Below, one piece after another: positions 1-8,303 of a DNA stretch of 14,691 nt. Made by a program: the position numbers and the translations under genes. The notes under the pieces were generated by a model. It was not told where the DNA came from. It did not search any database and worked only from the letters and a program-made list of their open reading frames with translations. Source of the stretch: Flavobacterium psychrophilum (GTDB taxonomy: Bacteria > Bacteroidota > Bacteroidia > Flavobacteriales > Flavobacteriaceae); assembly GCA_943325515.2 (NCBI GenBank), contig CALPPS020000065.1, positions 1 through 14,691 of the forward strand. Direction: 5' to 3'. Positions within the stretch are counted from its first letter, which is position 1; each line of letters begins with the position of its first letter.

Positions 1-4
1 CGAC

Positions 5-88
5 AGACAACTGATAACAGACAACTGATAACAGACAACTGATAACAGACAACTGATAACAGACAACTGATAACAGACAACTGATAAC
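5..88. repeat. 14-bp tandem repeat array, six perfect copies
   Basis: The unit agacaactgataac occurs six times head to tail without a mismatch, ending 10 bases before the start codon at 99. Each unit is two 7-base words, agacaac and tgataac, so the true period may be a heptamer. Bases 1-4 do not continue the repeat, so the array appears to begin within or just at the window edge. Copy number in such arrays usually varies between strains. It occupies the place where a promoter or leader for the next gene would lie. Its function is unknown. Confidence 0.95.
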
Positions 89-98
89 ATAAATAAAC

Positions 99-326
99 AT
101 GCAACTACCAAAATTTGTACTCGCCGACAACTCTGAATTTCCTGATGATATTTTTGTAATACATCTTGACTTTCCTCGTTTTATTATCAACTTAAAAGAT
201 GACGAAGTAGAGTTTATGGAAGATTTAGAAGGAGAAGATGAAACAGAACTGGAAGCTGAAATGGAACACCTTATTACTCTTGCAGGAGAGTTCTATGATA
301 AAGAAATTAAAAGCTATGAAGAGTAA
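99..326 (+). CDS. small acidic conserved protein, 75 aa, unknown function
   Basis: This encodes 75 residues, starting at an ATG that follows the tandem array. The protein has no signal peptide and no membrane segment. It opens with a beta-rich, partly hydrophobic half containing LPKFVLADNSEFPDDIFVIH and continues into a very acidic helical half (EFMEDLEGEDETELEAEMEH), ending KSYEE. The composition suggests a soluble cytoplasmic protein. I recognise the pattern as that of small uncharacterised proteins common in flavobacteria, but I can assign no function. Its TAA stop is directly followed by the last codon of the convergent meaB gene with no base between, and no terminator hairpin is visible. 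A second ORF in another frame (238-438) is a shadow. Confidence 0.8.
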   Translation: MQLPKFVLADNSEFPDDIFVIHLDFPRFIINLKDDEVEFMEDLEGEDETELEAEMEHLITLAGEFYDKEIKSYEE

Positions 327-1424
327 TCACTCTTTAAAATATTTTTTTATCAATATTTGTGCTGCAGCGAATGGAGAAATTCTATCATTTTGTACTGCTT
401 TTTTGTTTTCTTCCAAAAGTTTTATAATTTCAGGATGATTATAGAAGTTCGATTTCAACTGATCATTAATGGTTTCTAGCATCCAATATTGGTTTTGTTC
501 TTGACGTTTTTCTTCAAAATAATGATTGTCTTTCACCATATCTAAATAACTAGAAATCGTTTGCCAAACCGCATCAATTCCTTCTTTTGTAATTGAGCTA
601 CAGGTAGACACCATTGGCGTCCAACCTGAACTTTTTGCCGGAAATAAATGCAAAGCACGATTAAATTCAGTTTTGGCCAAATTAGCTTTGTTGATGTTGT
701 CGCCGTCGGCTTTATTAATCACAATAGTATCGGCCATTTCCATAATGCCACGCTTTATTCCCTGTAATTCATCGCCAGCACCAGAAATTTTAAGTAATAA
801 AAAGAAATCAACCATACTGTGCACCGCGGTTTCACTTTGTCCCACACCAACTGTTTCAATAATAATCGTATCAAAACCTGCAGCTTCGCATAGAATTATT
901 GTTTCTCGAGTTTTACGTGCCACACCACCAAGTGTCTCTCCCGAAGCAGATGGTCTGATATAGGCATTTTCATTTTTTACCAATTCTTCCATCCGGGTTT
1001 TGTCTCCCAAAATACTTCCATGAGAAATGGTACTGCTCGGATCAACTGCTAAGACAGCAACTTTTTTTTCAAGCGAAGTTAAATAACTTCCAAAAGCTTC
1101 AATAAACGTACTTTTTCCAACACCAGGAACACCTGTAATTCCTATTCTAATCGACTTATTTGCATGGGATAAACATCCATTGATAATTTCATTGGCTTTT
1201 GATAAATGATCAGGATTAGTGCTTTCAATTAGCGTAATGGCGCGACTCAAAGCTACTTTGTCATGGTCTAGAATTCCTTTGATAAGCTCTTTTGCAGTAG
1301 GTTGTACTTTCCGTTGACTTACAATTTTTGCCATAGCAGCTTGACTGAAAATTTCTGGTTGAAGAATTCCATCCTTTTCGTGTAAAGCTGATTTTTTATT
1401 TGGATTTTCCAATAGTTTTATCAA
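327..1424 (-). CDS. meaB: methylmalonyl-CoA mutase-associated GTPase MeaB (ArgK family)
   Basis: MeaB is a cytoplasmic G3E-family GTPase that acts as a chaperone of adenosylcobalamin-dependent methylmalonyl-CoA mutase. It gates cofactor loading and protects the enzyme from inactivation. Visible motifs are the P-loop GVPGVGKS (residues 98-105), VDPSS (127-131), ETVGVGQSE (190-198), the family stretch GDELQGIKRGIMEMAD (217-232) and NKAD (237-240), which sets guanine specificity. The 365 residues are slightly longer than typical because of an N-terminal extension of about 40 residues containing SALHEKDGI. The chosen start is TTG at 1424; an in-frame stop lies 18 bases upstream of it and there is no ATG before residue 31, so the start is TTG or the extension is not translated. 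The mutase subunits are not in this window. The adenosyltransferase at 8304-8894 serves the same pathway. Confidence 0.95.
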   Translation of the reverse strand: MIKLLENPNKKSALHEKDGILQPEIFSQAAMAKIVSQRKVQPTAKELIKGILDHDKVALSRAITLIESTNPDHLSKANEIINGCLSHANKSIRIGITGVPGVGKSTFIEAFGSYLTSLEKKVAVLAVDPSSTISHGSILGDKTRMEELVKNENAYIRPSASGETLGGVARKTRETIILCEAAGFDTIIIETVGVGQSETAVHSMVDFFLLLKISGAGDELQGIKRGIMEMADTIVINKADGDNINKANLAKTEFNRALHLFPAKSSGWTPMVSTCSSITKEGIDAVWQTISSYLDMVKDNHYFEEKRQEQNQYWMLETINDQLKSNFYNHPEIIKLLEENKKAVQNDRISPFAAAQILIKKYFKE

Positions 1425-1437
1425 ATTATTGCCTTTA

Positions 1438-1445
1438 CAAATTTA
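1438..1445 (-). promoter_or_regulatory. possible -7 box for meaB
   Basis: Read on the minus strand this is TAAATTTG, an exact match to the Bacteroidota -7 consensus TAnnTTTG. It lies 14 bases before the TTG start, which would give a leader of only about 7 bases. No TTG element is seen at the -33 distance, so support is weak. If real, it argues for the TTG start or for the internal ATG. Confidence 0.3.
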
Positions 1446-1522
1446 CATTAAAAATAATTTACTTTTTAGTTACTACCAATTCCTTTAAAATTTAGCTATA
1501 AATTCTTTGATGAATAATTATC

Positions 1523-1550
1523 TTGAATTCAAAGCAAAACAATACTTTTA
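1523..1550 (+). promoter_or_regulatory. possible promoter of the MFS/oxidase operon
   Basis: TTG at 1523-1525 is followed after 17 bases by TACTTTTA (1543-1550), one base off the TAnnTTTG consensus. It would start transcription near 1556, just before the GTG codon at 1569. The 144-base gap between the divergent meaB and MFS genes holds no other gene. Confidence 0.3.
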
Positions 1551-1568
1551 CAGTCTAAAATAAGTATT

Positions 1569-2777
1569 GTGAATTCAGAAACTTCTACATTAGAAAACAA
1601 ATCCGAATTAGTTCAAAAAACAATTTTCTCAATATTATTTGCCATTAGTTTTGCGCACTTGCTCAATGATTTAATTCAAGCTGTAATACCTTCTGTTTAT
1701 CCCATTTTAAAGCAAAATTATAACCTCACATTTTCAGAAATCGGATTAATTACATTTGCTTTTCAATTTTCAGCTTCCATTTTGCAGCCATTTGTTGGTT
1801 ATTATACGGACAACTATCCAAAACCTTTTTCACAGGTTTTTGGCATGTTATTCTCAACTGCTGGTATAGTTTTCTTATCATTTGCAGATAATTTCTATTG
1901 GATTCTACTTGCTGTGGTTTTAATTGGAATTGGTTCTGCTATTTTTCATCCTGAATCAGCACGAATTTCTAATTTGGCTTCTGGTGGAAAAAGAGGATTA
2001 GCACAGTCTATATTTCAGATTGGAGGAAATTTAGGAACTGCATTAGCTCCATTGTTTGTGGCATTAATTGTTGTTCCCAATTCACAAAAATACATACTTT
2101 TTTTTGTTATTACTGCCGTTATTGCTTTAGGAATAATTTCAAAAATTGCTTTTTGGTATCGGGACCATTTGGTATTACTTAACAATAAAAAAGGCGAATT
2201 CATTAATTTTCATAACCTGTCAAAAAGCAAAGTCAAGTTTGCAATTGCAGTATTGCTAATTCTTATTTTTTCTAAGTTTTTTTATTCGGCGAGTTTATCA
2301 ACCTATTACACGTTTTATTTAATAGAAAAATTCAATCTTTCGATTCGGCAAGCACAGTTTCATATGTTTATTTATCTAATGGCTTATGCTCTAGGAACTA
2401 TTTTAGGAGGGCCTTTAGGTGATAAGTTTGGACGTAAATACATAATTTGGTTTTCAGTTTTTGGGGCAGCACCATTTGCATTGTTATTACCTTATGCCAA
2501 TCTTTTTTATACTGATGTATTGATGATTGTTATTGGTGTAATAATTTCTTCTGCCTTTCCTGCTATTATTGTTTATGCTCAAGAATTAGTACCTAAAAAA
2601 CTTGGACTGGTTTCAGGACTTTTTTATGGTTTTGCTTTTGGGATGGGTGCTTTGGGTTCAGCGTTGTTAGGTATACTAGCAGATCACACCTCAATAGGTT
2701 ATGTATATAAAATTTGTTCATTTTTTCCTTTGATGGGAATTATTTGTTATTTTCTTCCTAATTTGAAGAAGAAATAA
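1569..2777 (+). CDS. MFS transporter, fosmidomycin-resistance (Fsr)-like family
   Basis: This encodes a 402-residue inner-membrane major facilitator protein with about 12 predicted hydrophobic segments. The first half carries FAHLLNDLIQAVIPSVYPIL (residues 28-47), GIGSAIFHPESAR (120-132) and GKRGLAQSIFQIGGNLG (140-156). These closely resemble the Fsr subgroup, where the HPES motif and the LAQS-FQ-GGN stretch are hallmarks. The canonical MFS loop 2/3-type motif appears in the second half as GGPLGDKFGRK (280-290). Fsr itself exports fosmidomycin, but most homologues have unknown substrates. The start is GTG at 1569: no in-frame ATG lies between the upstream stop at 1524 and residue 93, so a non-ATG start is needed. 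The gene is followed after 40 bases by an FAD-linked 2-hydroxyacid oxidase on the same strand, so transport of a hydroxyacid or of a related toxic compound is possible but unproven. Confidence 0.88.
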   Translation: MNSETSTLENKSELVQKTIFSILFAISFAHLLNDLIQAVIPSVYPILKQNYNLTFSEIGLITFAFQFSASILQPFVGYYTDNYPKPFSQVFGMLFSTAGIVFLSFADNFYWILLAVVLIGIGSAIFHPESARISNLASGGKRGLAQSIFQIGGNLGTALAPLFVALIVVPNSQKYILFFVITAVIALGIISKIAFWYRDHLVLLNNKKGEFINFHNLSKSKVKFAIAVLLILIFSKFFYSASLSTYYTFYLIEKFNLSIRQAQFHMFIYLMAYALGTILGGPLGDKFGRKYIIWFSVFGAAPFALLLPYANLFYTDVLMIVIGVIISSAFPAIIVYAQELVPKKLGLVSGLFYGFAFGMGALGSALLGILADHTSIGYVYKICSFFPLMGIICYFLPNLKKK

Positions 2778-2817
2778 AGTTTGTATTTATTACTTTTACT
2801 TTTCAATTTTCAAAATA

Positions 2818-4221
2818 ATGTCATTACAACCCGAAATACTTCAGAAACTTGCAATAATAGTAGGTGAAACACATGTCTTTACAGACCAAGAAACTAGAAA
2901 TCATTATGGACATGATGAAACCGAAGACTATGTTTTTCCGCCAAGTGTTGTCGTAAAACCTGCCAATGCCAATGAGGTTTCGGCCATATTAAAACTAGCC
3001 AACGAACACAAAATCCCAACGACACCTATTGGAGCTAGAACAGGATTAAGTGGTGGTGCTTTATCTATATATCAAGGCATTGGTTTGTCTATGGAACGCC
3101 TAAATAAAATCATTGAAATTGATGAGCAAAATCTTCAAGTGACAGTTGAACCTGCAGTTATAAATCAGGTTTTACGAGAAGCTGTTGATGAAAAAGGATT
3201 GTTTTATCCTGTTGATCCAAGTAGTATGGGAAGTTGTTGGATAGGAGGAAATATAGCAGAAAATGCTGGTGGTGCTCGTGCTCTAAAATATGGGGTAACT
3301 AAAGATTATGTGCTTAATCTTGAAGTAGTTTTACCTAATGGTGAAATCATTTGGACAGGTGCTAATACTTTAAAAAACTCAACAGGTTATAATCTGACAC
3401 AATTAATGGTTGGAAGTGAAGGAACTCTTGGTGTTATTACCAAAGCCGTTTTAAAGCTATTGCCAAAAAATAATCATAATGTATTAATGTTGGTTCCATT
3501 TTTTAAAGCTCACGAAGCTTGTGAAGCAGTTTCGGCTATTTTTAGGGCAGGAATTACGCCAAGTGCTCTAGAGTTTATGGAAAGAGATGCCATCGATTGG
3601 ACTATACGATTTGTGGAAGGCATCAGTGTTACTATTAAACCAGAACATCAAGCACATTTGTTGATAGAAGTTGATGGGAATTATCCAGATATTTTGATGC
3701 AAGAAGCAGAAAAAATTTTAACGGTGGTAGAACAATTTGAAATTGATGAGGTTTTGTTTGCTGATACCGAAGATCAAAAAAATGCTTTATGGAAAATGCG
3801 TCGTGCTGTTGGAGAAGCAGTGAAATCAAACTCTATATATAAAGAAGAAGATACCGTAGTGCCCAGATACATGCTTCCCGAATTATTATCTGGAATCAAA
3901 ATAATAGGCAAAAAATACGGATTTAAATCGGTTTGCTATGGTCATGCAGGTGACGGAAACCTCCATGTAAATATCATCAAAGGAGACTTGTCTGACGAAA
4001 ATTGGCATACAGAAGTACCTAGAGGAATTCGTGAAATATTTGAATTAACAGTATCTTTAAAAGGAACACTTTCGGGAGAACACGGCATTGGTTATGTGCA
4101 AAAAAATTATATGGATATTGCTTTTTCTAAAACACATTTAGAACTAATGGAACGCATAAAACATGTTTTTGATCCTAATAATATTCTAAATCCAGGAAAA
4201 ATTTTTCCTGATGATTTATAA
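2818..4221 (+). CDS. FAD-linked 2-hydroxyacid oxidase/dehydrogenase, GlcD type
   Basis: This is a 467-residue enzyme of the vanillyl-alcohol oxidase/PCMH flavoprotein superfamily. It probably oxidises a D-2-hydroxyacid such as glycolate or D-lactate to the 2-oxoacid and passes electrons to the quinone pool or another acceptor. The FAD-binding half shows PIGARTGLSGG (70-80), DPSSMGSCWIGGNIAENAGG (133-152) and GSEGTLGVIT (199-208). The C-terminal FAD-oxidase domain shows GHAGDGNLH (375-383), SGEHGIG (419-425) and DPNNILNPGK (452-461); the conserved histidines and glutamate here are the expected substrate or metal ligands. The length is typical for GlcD. No GlcE or GlcF partner is adjacent, so it may act as a single-subunit D-lactate dehydrogenase-like enzyme. 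It lies 40 bases after the MFS gene with no terminator between them, so the two are probably co-transcribed. The exact substrate cannot be told from sequence. Confidence 0.9.
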   Translation: MSLQPEILQKLAIIVGETHVFTDQETRNHYGHDETEDYVFPPSVVVKPANANEVSAILKLANEHKIPTTPIGARTGLSGGALSIYQGIGLSMERLNKIIEIDEQNLQVTVEPAVINQVLREAVDEKGLFYPVDPSSMGSCWIGGNIAENAGGARALKYGVTKDYVLNLEVVLPNGEIIWTGANTLKNSTGYNLTQLMVGSEGTLGVITKAVLKLLPKNNHNVLMLVPFFKAHEACEAVSAIFRAGITPSALEFMERDAIDWTIRFVEGISVTIKPEHQAHLLIEVDGNYPDILMQEAEKILTVVEQFEIDEVLFADTEDQKNALWKMRRAVGEAVKSNSIYKEEDTVVPRYMLPELLSGIKIIGKKYGFKSVCYGHAGDGNLHVNIIKGDLSDENWHTEVPRGIREIFELTVSLKGTLSGEHGIGYVQKNYMDIAFSKTHLELMERIKHVFDPNNILNPGKIFPDDL

Positions 4222-4224
4222 TAT

Positions 4225-4258
4225 AAAAGTTCTATTGATAAAAACGATAGTACTTTTT
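4225..4258 (+). terminator. hairpin terminator after the oxidase gene
   Basis: The arms 4225-4235 (aaaagttctat) and 4247-4257 (atagtactttt) pair over 11 positions with one T-T mismatch around an 11-base loop, and the 3' arm ends in five T. It starts 3 bases after the oxidase stop codon. The stop codon of the convergent small gene (4257-4259) overlaps the 3' edge of the stem, so the hairpin could serve both strands, although on the minus strand the T run is only four. Confidence 0.7.
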
Positions 4259-4367
4259 AATCTCTCTTAGGAGTGTTTTTCTTATTTCTTTTTTCCTCTT
4301 TCTTTTCTTTTGCAGTCTTCAAAGGTTCTTTTTTTGCTGCTTTCTGAACATCTTTTCCTTTTGCCAT
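4257..4367 (-). CDS. very small lysine-rich protein, 36 aa, unknown function
   Basis: ATG at 4367 opens 36 codons ending in TAA. The product begins MAKGKDVQKAAKKEPLKTAK and ends RNKKNTPKRD, with roughly 15 lysines plus two arginines. It has no hydrophobic segment and no cysteine, so it is probably a soluble, disordered or helical basic peptide that could bind nucleic acid or ribosomes; that role is inference from charge only. I recall similar short MAKGKD-type basic proteins in flavobacteria but cannot confirm conservation here. It starts 53 bases downstream of the secA stop in the same orientation, so it may be transcribed with secA. The codons read as a sensible protein rather than random sequence, although poly-lysine coding is easily produced by A-rich DNA. 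Confidence 0.65.
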   Translation of the reverse strand: MAKGKDVQKAAKKEPLKTAKEKKEEKRNKKNTPKRD

Positions 4368-4420
4368 GATATGTGTTTAAATTTTTTTATTAAAAATAAT
4401 AGTAAATATAAAGAATTGAT

Positions 4421-7400
4421 TTAGTCATGTACTAAAATCCATTCGCCCGAAGCTAATAAACTTTCAGCTTTTTTGAATTTCATCGTCTCTGTTTTACCAC
4501 TAATTACTTGTTTGATAGTGACGGTGTCATTTCGATTTATTTTTGGGGTTTCTCTAACTATAGTTTCCGTTACTTGAGGTTTTTGTTGGGTTTGTCCCGC
4601 TTCACGATTAGCACTTTCGCTATTTGTAATTTCATCTCTTGTTTCGGTATAATTACGTTTTTCGCGGACTTGTTTTGCTTCTTGAATGCTTTGATTTTGT
4701 TGTGGCAAATCACCTTTGAATAAAAATGAAATTACTTCTTTATTCACGCCATCTAACATGGTTCTAAACAAGTTAAACGCTTCTAATTTATAGATTAGCA
4801 AAGGATCTTTTTGCTCATGAACAGCCAATTGAACCGAAGTTTTCAACTCGTCCATTTTGCGTAAATGTTTTTTCCATGCTTCGTCAACTATGGCTAGAGT
4901 GATGTTTTTTTCAAAATCAGCCACAAGATGCGTTCCATTGCTATCGAATGCTTTTTTCAAATCAGTTACTACATTCAATGTTTTAATTCCATCTGAAAAA
5001 GGCACTACGATGCGCTCAAATTTATTCCCTTCTTTTTGATAAACATCAGTAATAATAGGAAAAGCTTCTCGAGCACTTCTTTCGGTTTTCTCAGTATAAT
5101 ATGCCATTGCAGTTTTATATACTTTACCTGTAATTTCCATTTCTGATAATTTGTCAAACTCGTTTGAAGTAATTGGAGAAGTAATTGAGAAATATCTAAT
5201 CAATTCGAACTCGAAGTTTTTAAAATCATTTTTTGATTTATTTTCACCAACGATTAATTCGCAAGTATCATACATCATATTTGCAATATCTAGTTTTAAA
5301 CGTTCTCCATGCAAGGCATGACGACGACGTTTGTAAACTACTTCTCGTTGTGCATTCATAACGTCATCATATTCTAATAAACGTTTTCGAGTACCAAAAT
5401 TGTTTTCTTCTACTTTCTTTTGTGCACGCTCAATAGACTTGGTCATCATAGAATGTTGAATTACTTCACCTTCTTTTAATCCCATTCTATCCATTATTTT
5501 TGCCACTCTATCTGAACCAAACAAACGCATTAAATTATCTTCTAAAGACACATAAAACTGTGAACTTCCTGGGTCACCTTGACGACCAGCTCTACCTCGT
5601 AACTGACGGTCAACACGACGTGAGTCGTGACGTTCTGTACCAATGATGGCTAAACCTCCAGCAGCTTTTACTTCTGGAGTTAATTTAATATCAGTTCCAC
5701 GTCCAGCCATATTTGTAGCAATTGTGACCACTCCCGATTTTCCTGCTTCTTCTACAATTTGAGCTTCTTGTTTGTGCATTTTTGCATTCAAAACATTGTG
5801 AGCCACACCACGTATTTTCAGCATTCGGCTCAATAATTCTGAAATTTCTACCGAGGTAGTTCCAATTAAAACGGGTCTTCCTGCTTGCGATAATTGAGTT
5901 ACGTCTTCTATCACAGCATTAAATTTCTCACGAACAGAACGGTAAATCAAATCTTCTTTGTCAAAACGAGACATCCCTCTATTGGTTGGAATTTCAACAA
6001 CATCAAGTTTGTAAATTTCCCAAAGTTCACCGGCTTCTGTTACAGCAGTACCTGTCATACCTGCTAATTTGCTGTACATACGGAAATAATTTTGTAGTGT
6101 AATTGTAGCAAATGTTTGAGTAGCCGCTTCAATGGTTACGCTTTCTTTTGCTTCAATGGCTTGATGCAATCCATCAGAATAACGTCTCCCATCCATAATA
6201 CGTCCTGTTTGCTCATCAACAATCAAAATTTTGTTGTCCATGATAACATATTCTACATCTTTTTCAAATAAGGTGTAGGCTTTTAATAACTGGGTAAGTG
6301 TGTGAATTCTTTCAGATTTTATTCCAAAATCCTGAAACAATTTTTCTTTAGCTTCAGCTTCAGACTCTTTGTTTAAGTTTTGTTTTTCAATATTAGCAAT
6401 TTCAGTTCCGATATCTGGTAGAATGAAAAAAGTTTCATCAGTATCTTTTGAAAGGAATTTTACACCATTATCAGATAATTCTACTTGATTATTTTTTTCT
6501 TCAATTACAAAATATAAAGCTTCATCAACTTCAGGCATCTTCCTGTTATTGTCTGCCATATATTCGTTTTCGGTTTTTTGCAATAACTGCTTAACACCTT
6601 CTTCACTTAGGAATTTTATTAGTGCTTTATTTTTTGGTAATGCTCTATAAGTTCTCAGTAATTGAAAACCTGCATCTTTCATATTACCCTCTTTGAACAA
6701 ACGTTTTGCTTCGGTTAAAAATCCATTTGCTAATTGACGTTGTAAATTATATAGGTTTTCAACTTTAGGTTTTAATTCATTGAATTCGTGTCTGTCACCA
6801 TCTGGAACTGGACCAGAAATTATTAATGGAGTTCTTGCATCGTCAATTAATACCGAATCCACCTCATCGACTATAGCGTAATTATGTTTTCGTTGCACTA
6901 AATCTTCAGGATTATGAGCCATATTATCACGCAAATAGTCAAAACCAAATTCGTTATTGGTTCCATAAGTAATATCTGCTTCGTATGCTTTTCTTCGTGC
7001 ATCAGAATTTGGAGAATGATTATCGATACAATCAACAGTCAAACCATGGAATTCAAACAATGGAGCTTTCCATGTGCTATCACGTTTTGCTAAATAGTCA
7101 TTCACCGTTACAAGATGAACACCATTTCCAGTTAAAGCATTAAGGTATAAAGGCAATGTGGCTACTAAAGTTTTTCCTTCACCCGTTTGCATTTCTGCAA
7201 TTTTACCTTCATGCAATACAATACCACCTATCAATTGCACATCATAGTGAATCATATCCCAAGTTATTTCTTTTCCCGCAGCGTTCCATTGATTAGCCCA
7301 GTTGGCTTTGTCTCCGTCTAGGGTGATATAAGTCTTAGTTGCCGCAAGTTCTATGTCTTTTGGAGATGCACTAACTGTAACAGTTGAATTTTCTTTGAAA

Positions 7401-7765
7401 CGACGAGCTGTTTCTTTTACCACAGCAAAAGCTTCAGGAAGTATTTCTATCAATACTTTTTCAGAAATGTCATAAGCTTCTTTTTCTAACGTATCAATAG
7501 CATTGTAAATATCTTCTCTTTGATCAATGTCAGAAGTGTTTTCTGCCTCAATTTTTTTAGATTCTATTTCAGTATCTTGTTTAGAACGAGCTTGTTTAAT
7601 TTTTTCTTTAAACTCAGTTGTTTTAGCTCTCAATTCATCATTAGAAAGTGATGCTAATACTGATTCTAAAGCTTTAATTTTAGTTATATAGGGTTGAGTA
7701 GCTTTGACGTCTTTTTGAGATTTGTCACCTACAAAAGCTTTAATAATGCTATTTATGAAACTCAT
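4421..7765 (-). CDS. secA: preprotein translocase ATPase SecA
   Basis: SecA is the cytoplasmic motor that pushes unfolded preproteins through the SecYEG channel using ATP. Its 1,114 residues exceed the roughly 800-900 of most bacteria. Visible are Walker A MQTGEGKT (192-199), Walker B with [14 protein letters not shown] (300-313), GMTGTA (569-574), [10 protein letters not shown] (684-693) and the arginine-finger motif [11 protein letters not shown] (721-731). The scaffold helix region lies near [17 protein letters not shown] (959-975). Much of the extra length is an insert at about residues 325-490 and an N-terminal charged insert at about 60-95, as seen in Bacteroidota SecA. The tail from about 1020 is a Q/E/T-rich linker followed by a short conserved-looking end ([10 protein letters not shown] to GEWILVHD). 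The CxCxSG...CH zinc-binding motif of classical SecA is absent. A leader of about 130 bases precedes the ATG. Confidence 0.98.
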   Translation of the reverse strand: MSFINSIIKAFVGDKSQKDVKATQPYITKIKALESVLASLSNDELRAKTTEFKEKIKQARSKQDTEIESKKIEAENTSDIDQREDIYNAIDTLEKEAYDISEKVLIEILPEAFAVVKETARRFKENSTVTVSASPKDIELAATKTYITLDGDKANWANQWNAAGKEITWDMIHYDVQLIGGIVLHEGKIAEMQTGEGKTLVATLPLYLNALTGNGVHLVTVNDYLAKRDSTWKAPLFEFHGLTVDCIDNHSPNSDARRKAYEADITYGTNNEFGFDYLRDNMAHNPEDLVQRKHNYAIVDEVDSVLIDDARTPLIISGPVPDGDRHEFNELKPKVENLYNLQRQLANGFLTEAKRLFKEGNMKDAGFQLLRTYRALPKNKALIKFLSEEGVKQLLQKTENEYMADNNRKMPEVDEALYFVIEEKNNQVELSDNGVKFLSKDTDETFFILPDIGTEIANIEKQNLNKESEAEAKEKLFQDFGIKSERIHTLTQLLKAYTLFEKDVEYVIMDNKILIVDEQTGRIMDGRRYSDGLHQAIEAKESVTIEAATQTFATITLQNYFRMYSKLAGMTGTAVTEAGELWEIYKLDVVEIPTNRGMSRFDKEDLIYRSVREKFNAVIEDVTQLSQAGRPVLIGTTSVEISELLSRMLKIRGVAHNVLNAKMHKQEAQIVEEAGKSGVVTIATNMAGRGTDIKLTPEVKAAGGLAIIGTERHDSRRVDRQLRGRAGRQGDPGSSQFYVSLEDNLMRLFGSDRVAKIMDRMGLKEGEVIQHSMMTKSIERAQKKVEENNFGTRKRLLEYDDVMNAQREVVYKRRRHALHGERLKLDIANMMYDTCELIVGENKSKNDFKNFEFELIRYFSITSPITSNEFDKLSEMEITGKVYKTAMAYYTEKTERSAREAFPIITDVYQKEGNKFERIVVPFSDGIKTLNVVTDLKKAFDSNGTHLVADFEKNITLAIVDEAWKKHLRKMDELKTSVQLAVHEQKDPLLIYKLEAFNLFRTMLDGVNKEVISFLFKGDLPQQNQSIQEAKQVREKRNYTETRDEITNSESANREAGQTQQKPQVTETIVRETPKINRNDTVTIKQVISGKTETMKFKKAESLLASGEWILVHD

Positions 7766-7792
7766 AATTCGGTTAGTATTTATATTTTAATT

Positions 7793-7813
7793 TTATCAGT
7801 TTTCGGTTATCAG
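7793..7813. repeat. three-heptamer repeat in the secA leader
   Basis: Three consecutive 7-base words are seen: ttatcag, ttttcgg, ttatcag. The first and third are identical, giving a 14-base period like that of the array at 5-88, whose tgataac word is closely related to the reverse complement of ttatcag. The array lies 28-48 bases upstream of the secA start codon. Its role is unknown. Confidence 0.7.
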
Positions 7814-7897
7814 TAGCTTTCGTTGAAGAAAGATTTTAATAAATTTAAATTATTGAAAATCTTTTAAAACGTTCAATAGACAACGGATTTTAGTGTG

Positions 7898-7905
7898 CAA
7901 ATTTA
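7898..7905 (-). promoter_or_regulatory. possible -7 box for secA
   Basis: The minus-strand sequence TAAATTTG matches TAnnTTTG exactly and lies just downstream of the terminator of the preceding gene. Transcription would begin near 7891, giving a leader of about 125 bases that contains the heptamer repeat. No convincing -33 TTG is present at the right distance, because that region is the terminator T run. Confidence 0.4.
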
Positions 7906-7908
7906 AAC

Positions 7909-7935
7909 AAAAAAAAAGCCCGAAATGGACTTTTT
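7909..7935 (-). terminator. Rho-independent terminator after the DUF2795-like gene
   Basis: On the minus strand the stem aaaaagtcc pairs with gggcttttt over nine positions (one G-U pair) around a 5-base loop and is followed by a run of nine T. On the plus strand the same position would be an A-C mismatch, so it is built for the minus strand. It separates the small upstream gene from secA. Confidence 0.85.
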
Positions 7936-7955
7936 CTGTTGTGATTATTTATTTT

Positions 7956-8177
7956 TTAATATTCATCCTCGTTCCAAAGATAATCTTCGTCTGTTGGATA
8001 ATCTGGCCAAATTTCTTCCATTGATTCATAAATTTCGCCTTCATCTTCTATGGACTGTAAATTCTCTACTACTTCTAGTGGAGCCCCAGTTCTTATAGCA
8101 TAGTCAATAAGCTCATCTTTGTTAGCTGGCCAAGGCGCATCGCTTAAATAGGATGCTAATTCTAATGTCCAATACAT
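7956..8177 (-). CDS. DUF2795-like small protein, 73 aa
   Basis: This encodes a 73-residue soluble acidic protein that starts MYWTLELASYLSDAPWPANK and contains ELIDYAIRTGAPLEVVENLQ (residues 22-41) and EIWPDYPTDEDYLWNEDEY at the end. The central part, a helix-rich stretch with a conserved APWPA-x-K-x-ELI-x-YA pattern, matches my knowledge of DUF2795-type proteins widespread in Bacteroidota; their biochemical role is unknown. It has no signal peptide or membrane segment. The gene is a transcription unit of its own: a good promoter lies 24 bases upstream and a strong terminator 20 bases downstream. It sits upstream of secA in the same direction, but the terminator argues against shared transcription. 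Confidence 0.88.
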   Translation of the reverse strand: MYWTLELASYLSDAPWPANKDELIDYAIRTGAPLEVVENLQSIEDEGEIYESMEEIWPDYPTDEDYLWNEDEY

Positions 8178-8200
8178 CTTCTATCGATTTTTAGTTTATG

Positions 8201-8230
8201 CAAAAATAAATTTTATACTGAAAAAGTCAA
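8201..8230 (-). promoter_or_regulatory. Bacteroidota-type promoter of the DUF2795-like gene
   Basis: On the minus strand TTG (8230-8228) is followed after exactly 19 bases by TATTTTTG (8208-8201), matching the flavobacterial sigma consensus TTG-N17-23-TAnnTTTG. The expected start of transcription is near 8194, about 17 bases before the ATG. This is one of the two best promoters in the window. Confidence 0.7.
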
Positions 8231-8303
8231 GTAAAAATCAATTTATTTTTTAAAAAAGTTAAGAACGTCTTATTTCAGCGGTATGTCATAGCCTTTTATT
8301 GGT

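Noticed and set aside
5..88. CRISPR array
   Set aside because: The copies are 14 bases long and directly adjacent, with no spacers, so this is a simple tandem repeat.
673..963. 96-codon plus-strand ORF inside meaB
   Set aside because: It lies fully antisense to a well-supported GTPase gene and its composition follows the complement of meaB codons.
2015..2203. 62-codon minus-strand ORF inside the MFS gene
   Set aside because: It is an antisense shadow of conserved MFS sequence with no independent support.
8262..8303. Terminator hairpin after the adenosyltransferase gene
   Set aside because: Only 4-base stems (such as aaga-cgt-tctt) or stems with a one-base loop could be made, which is not enough.
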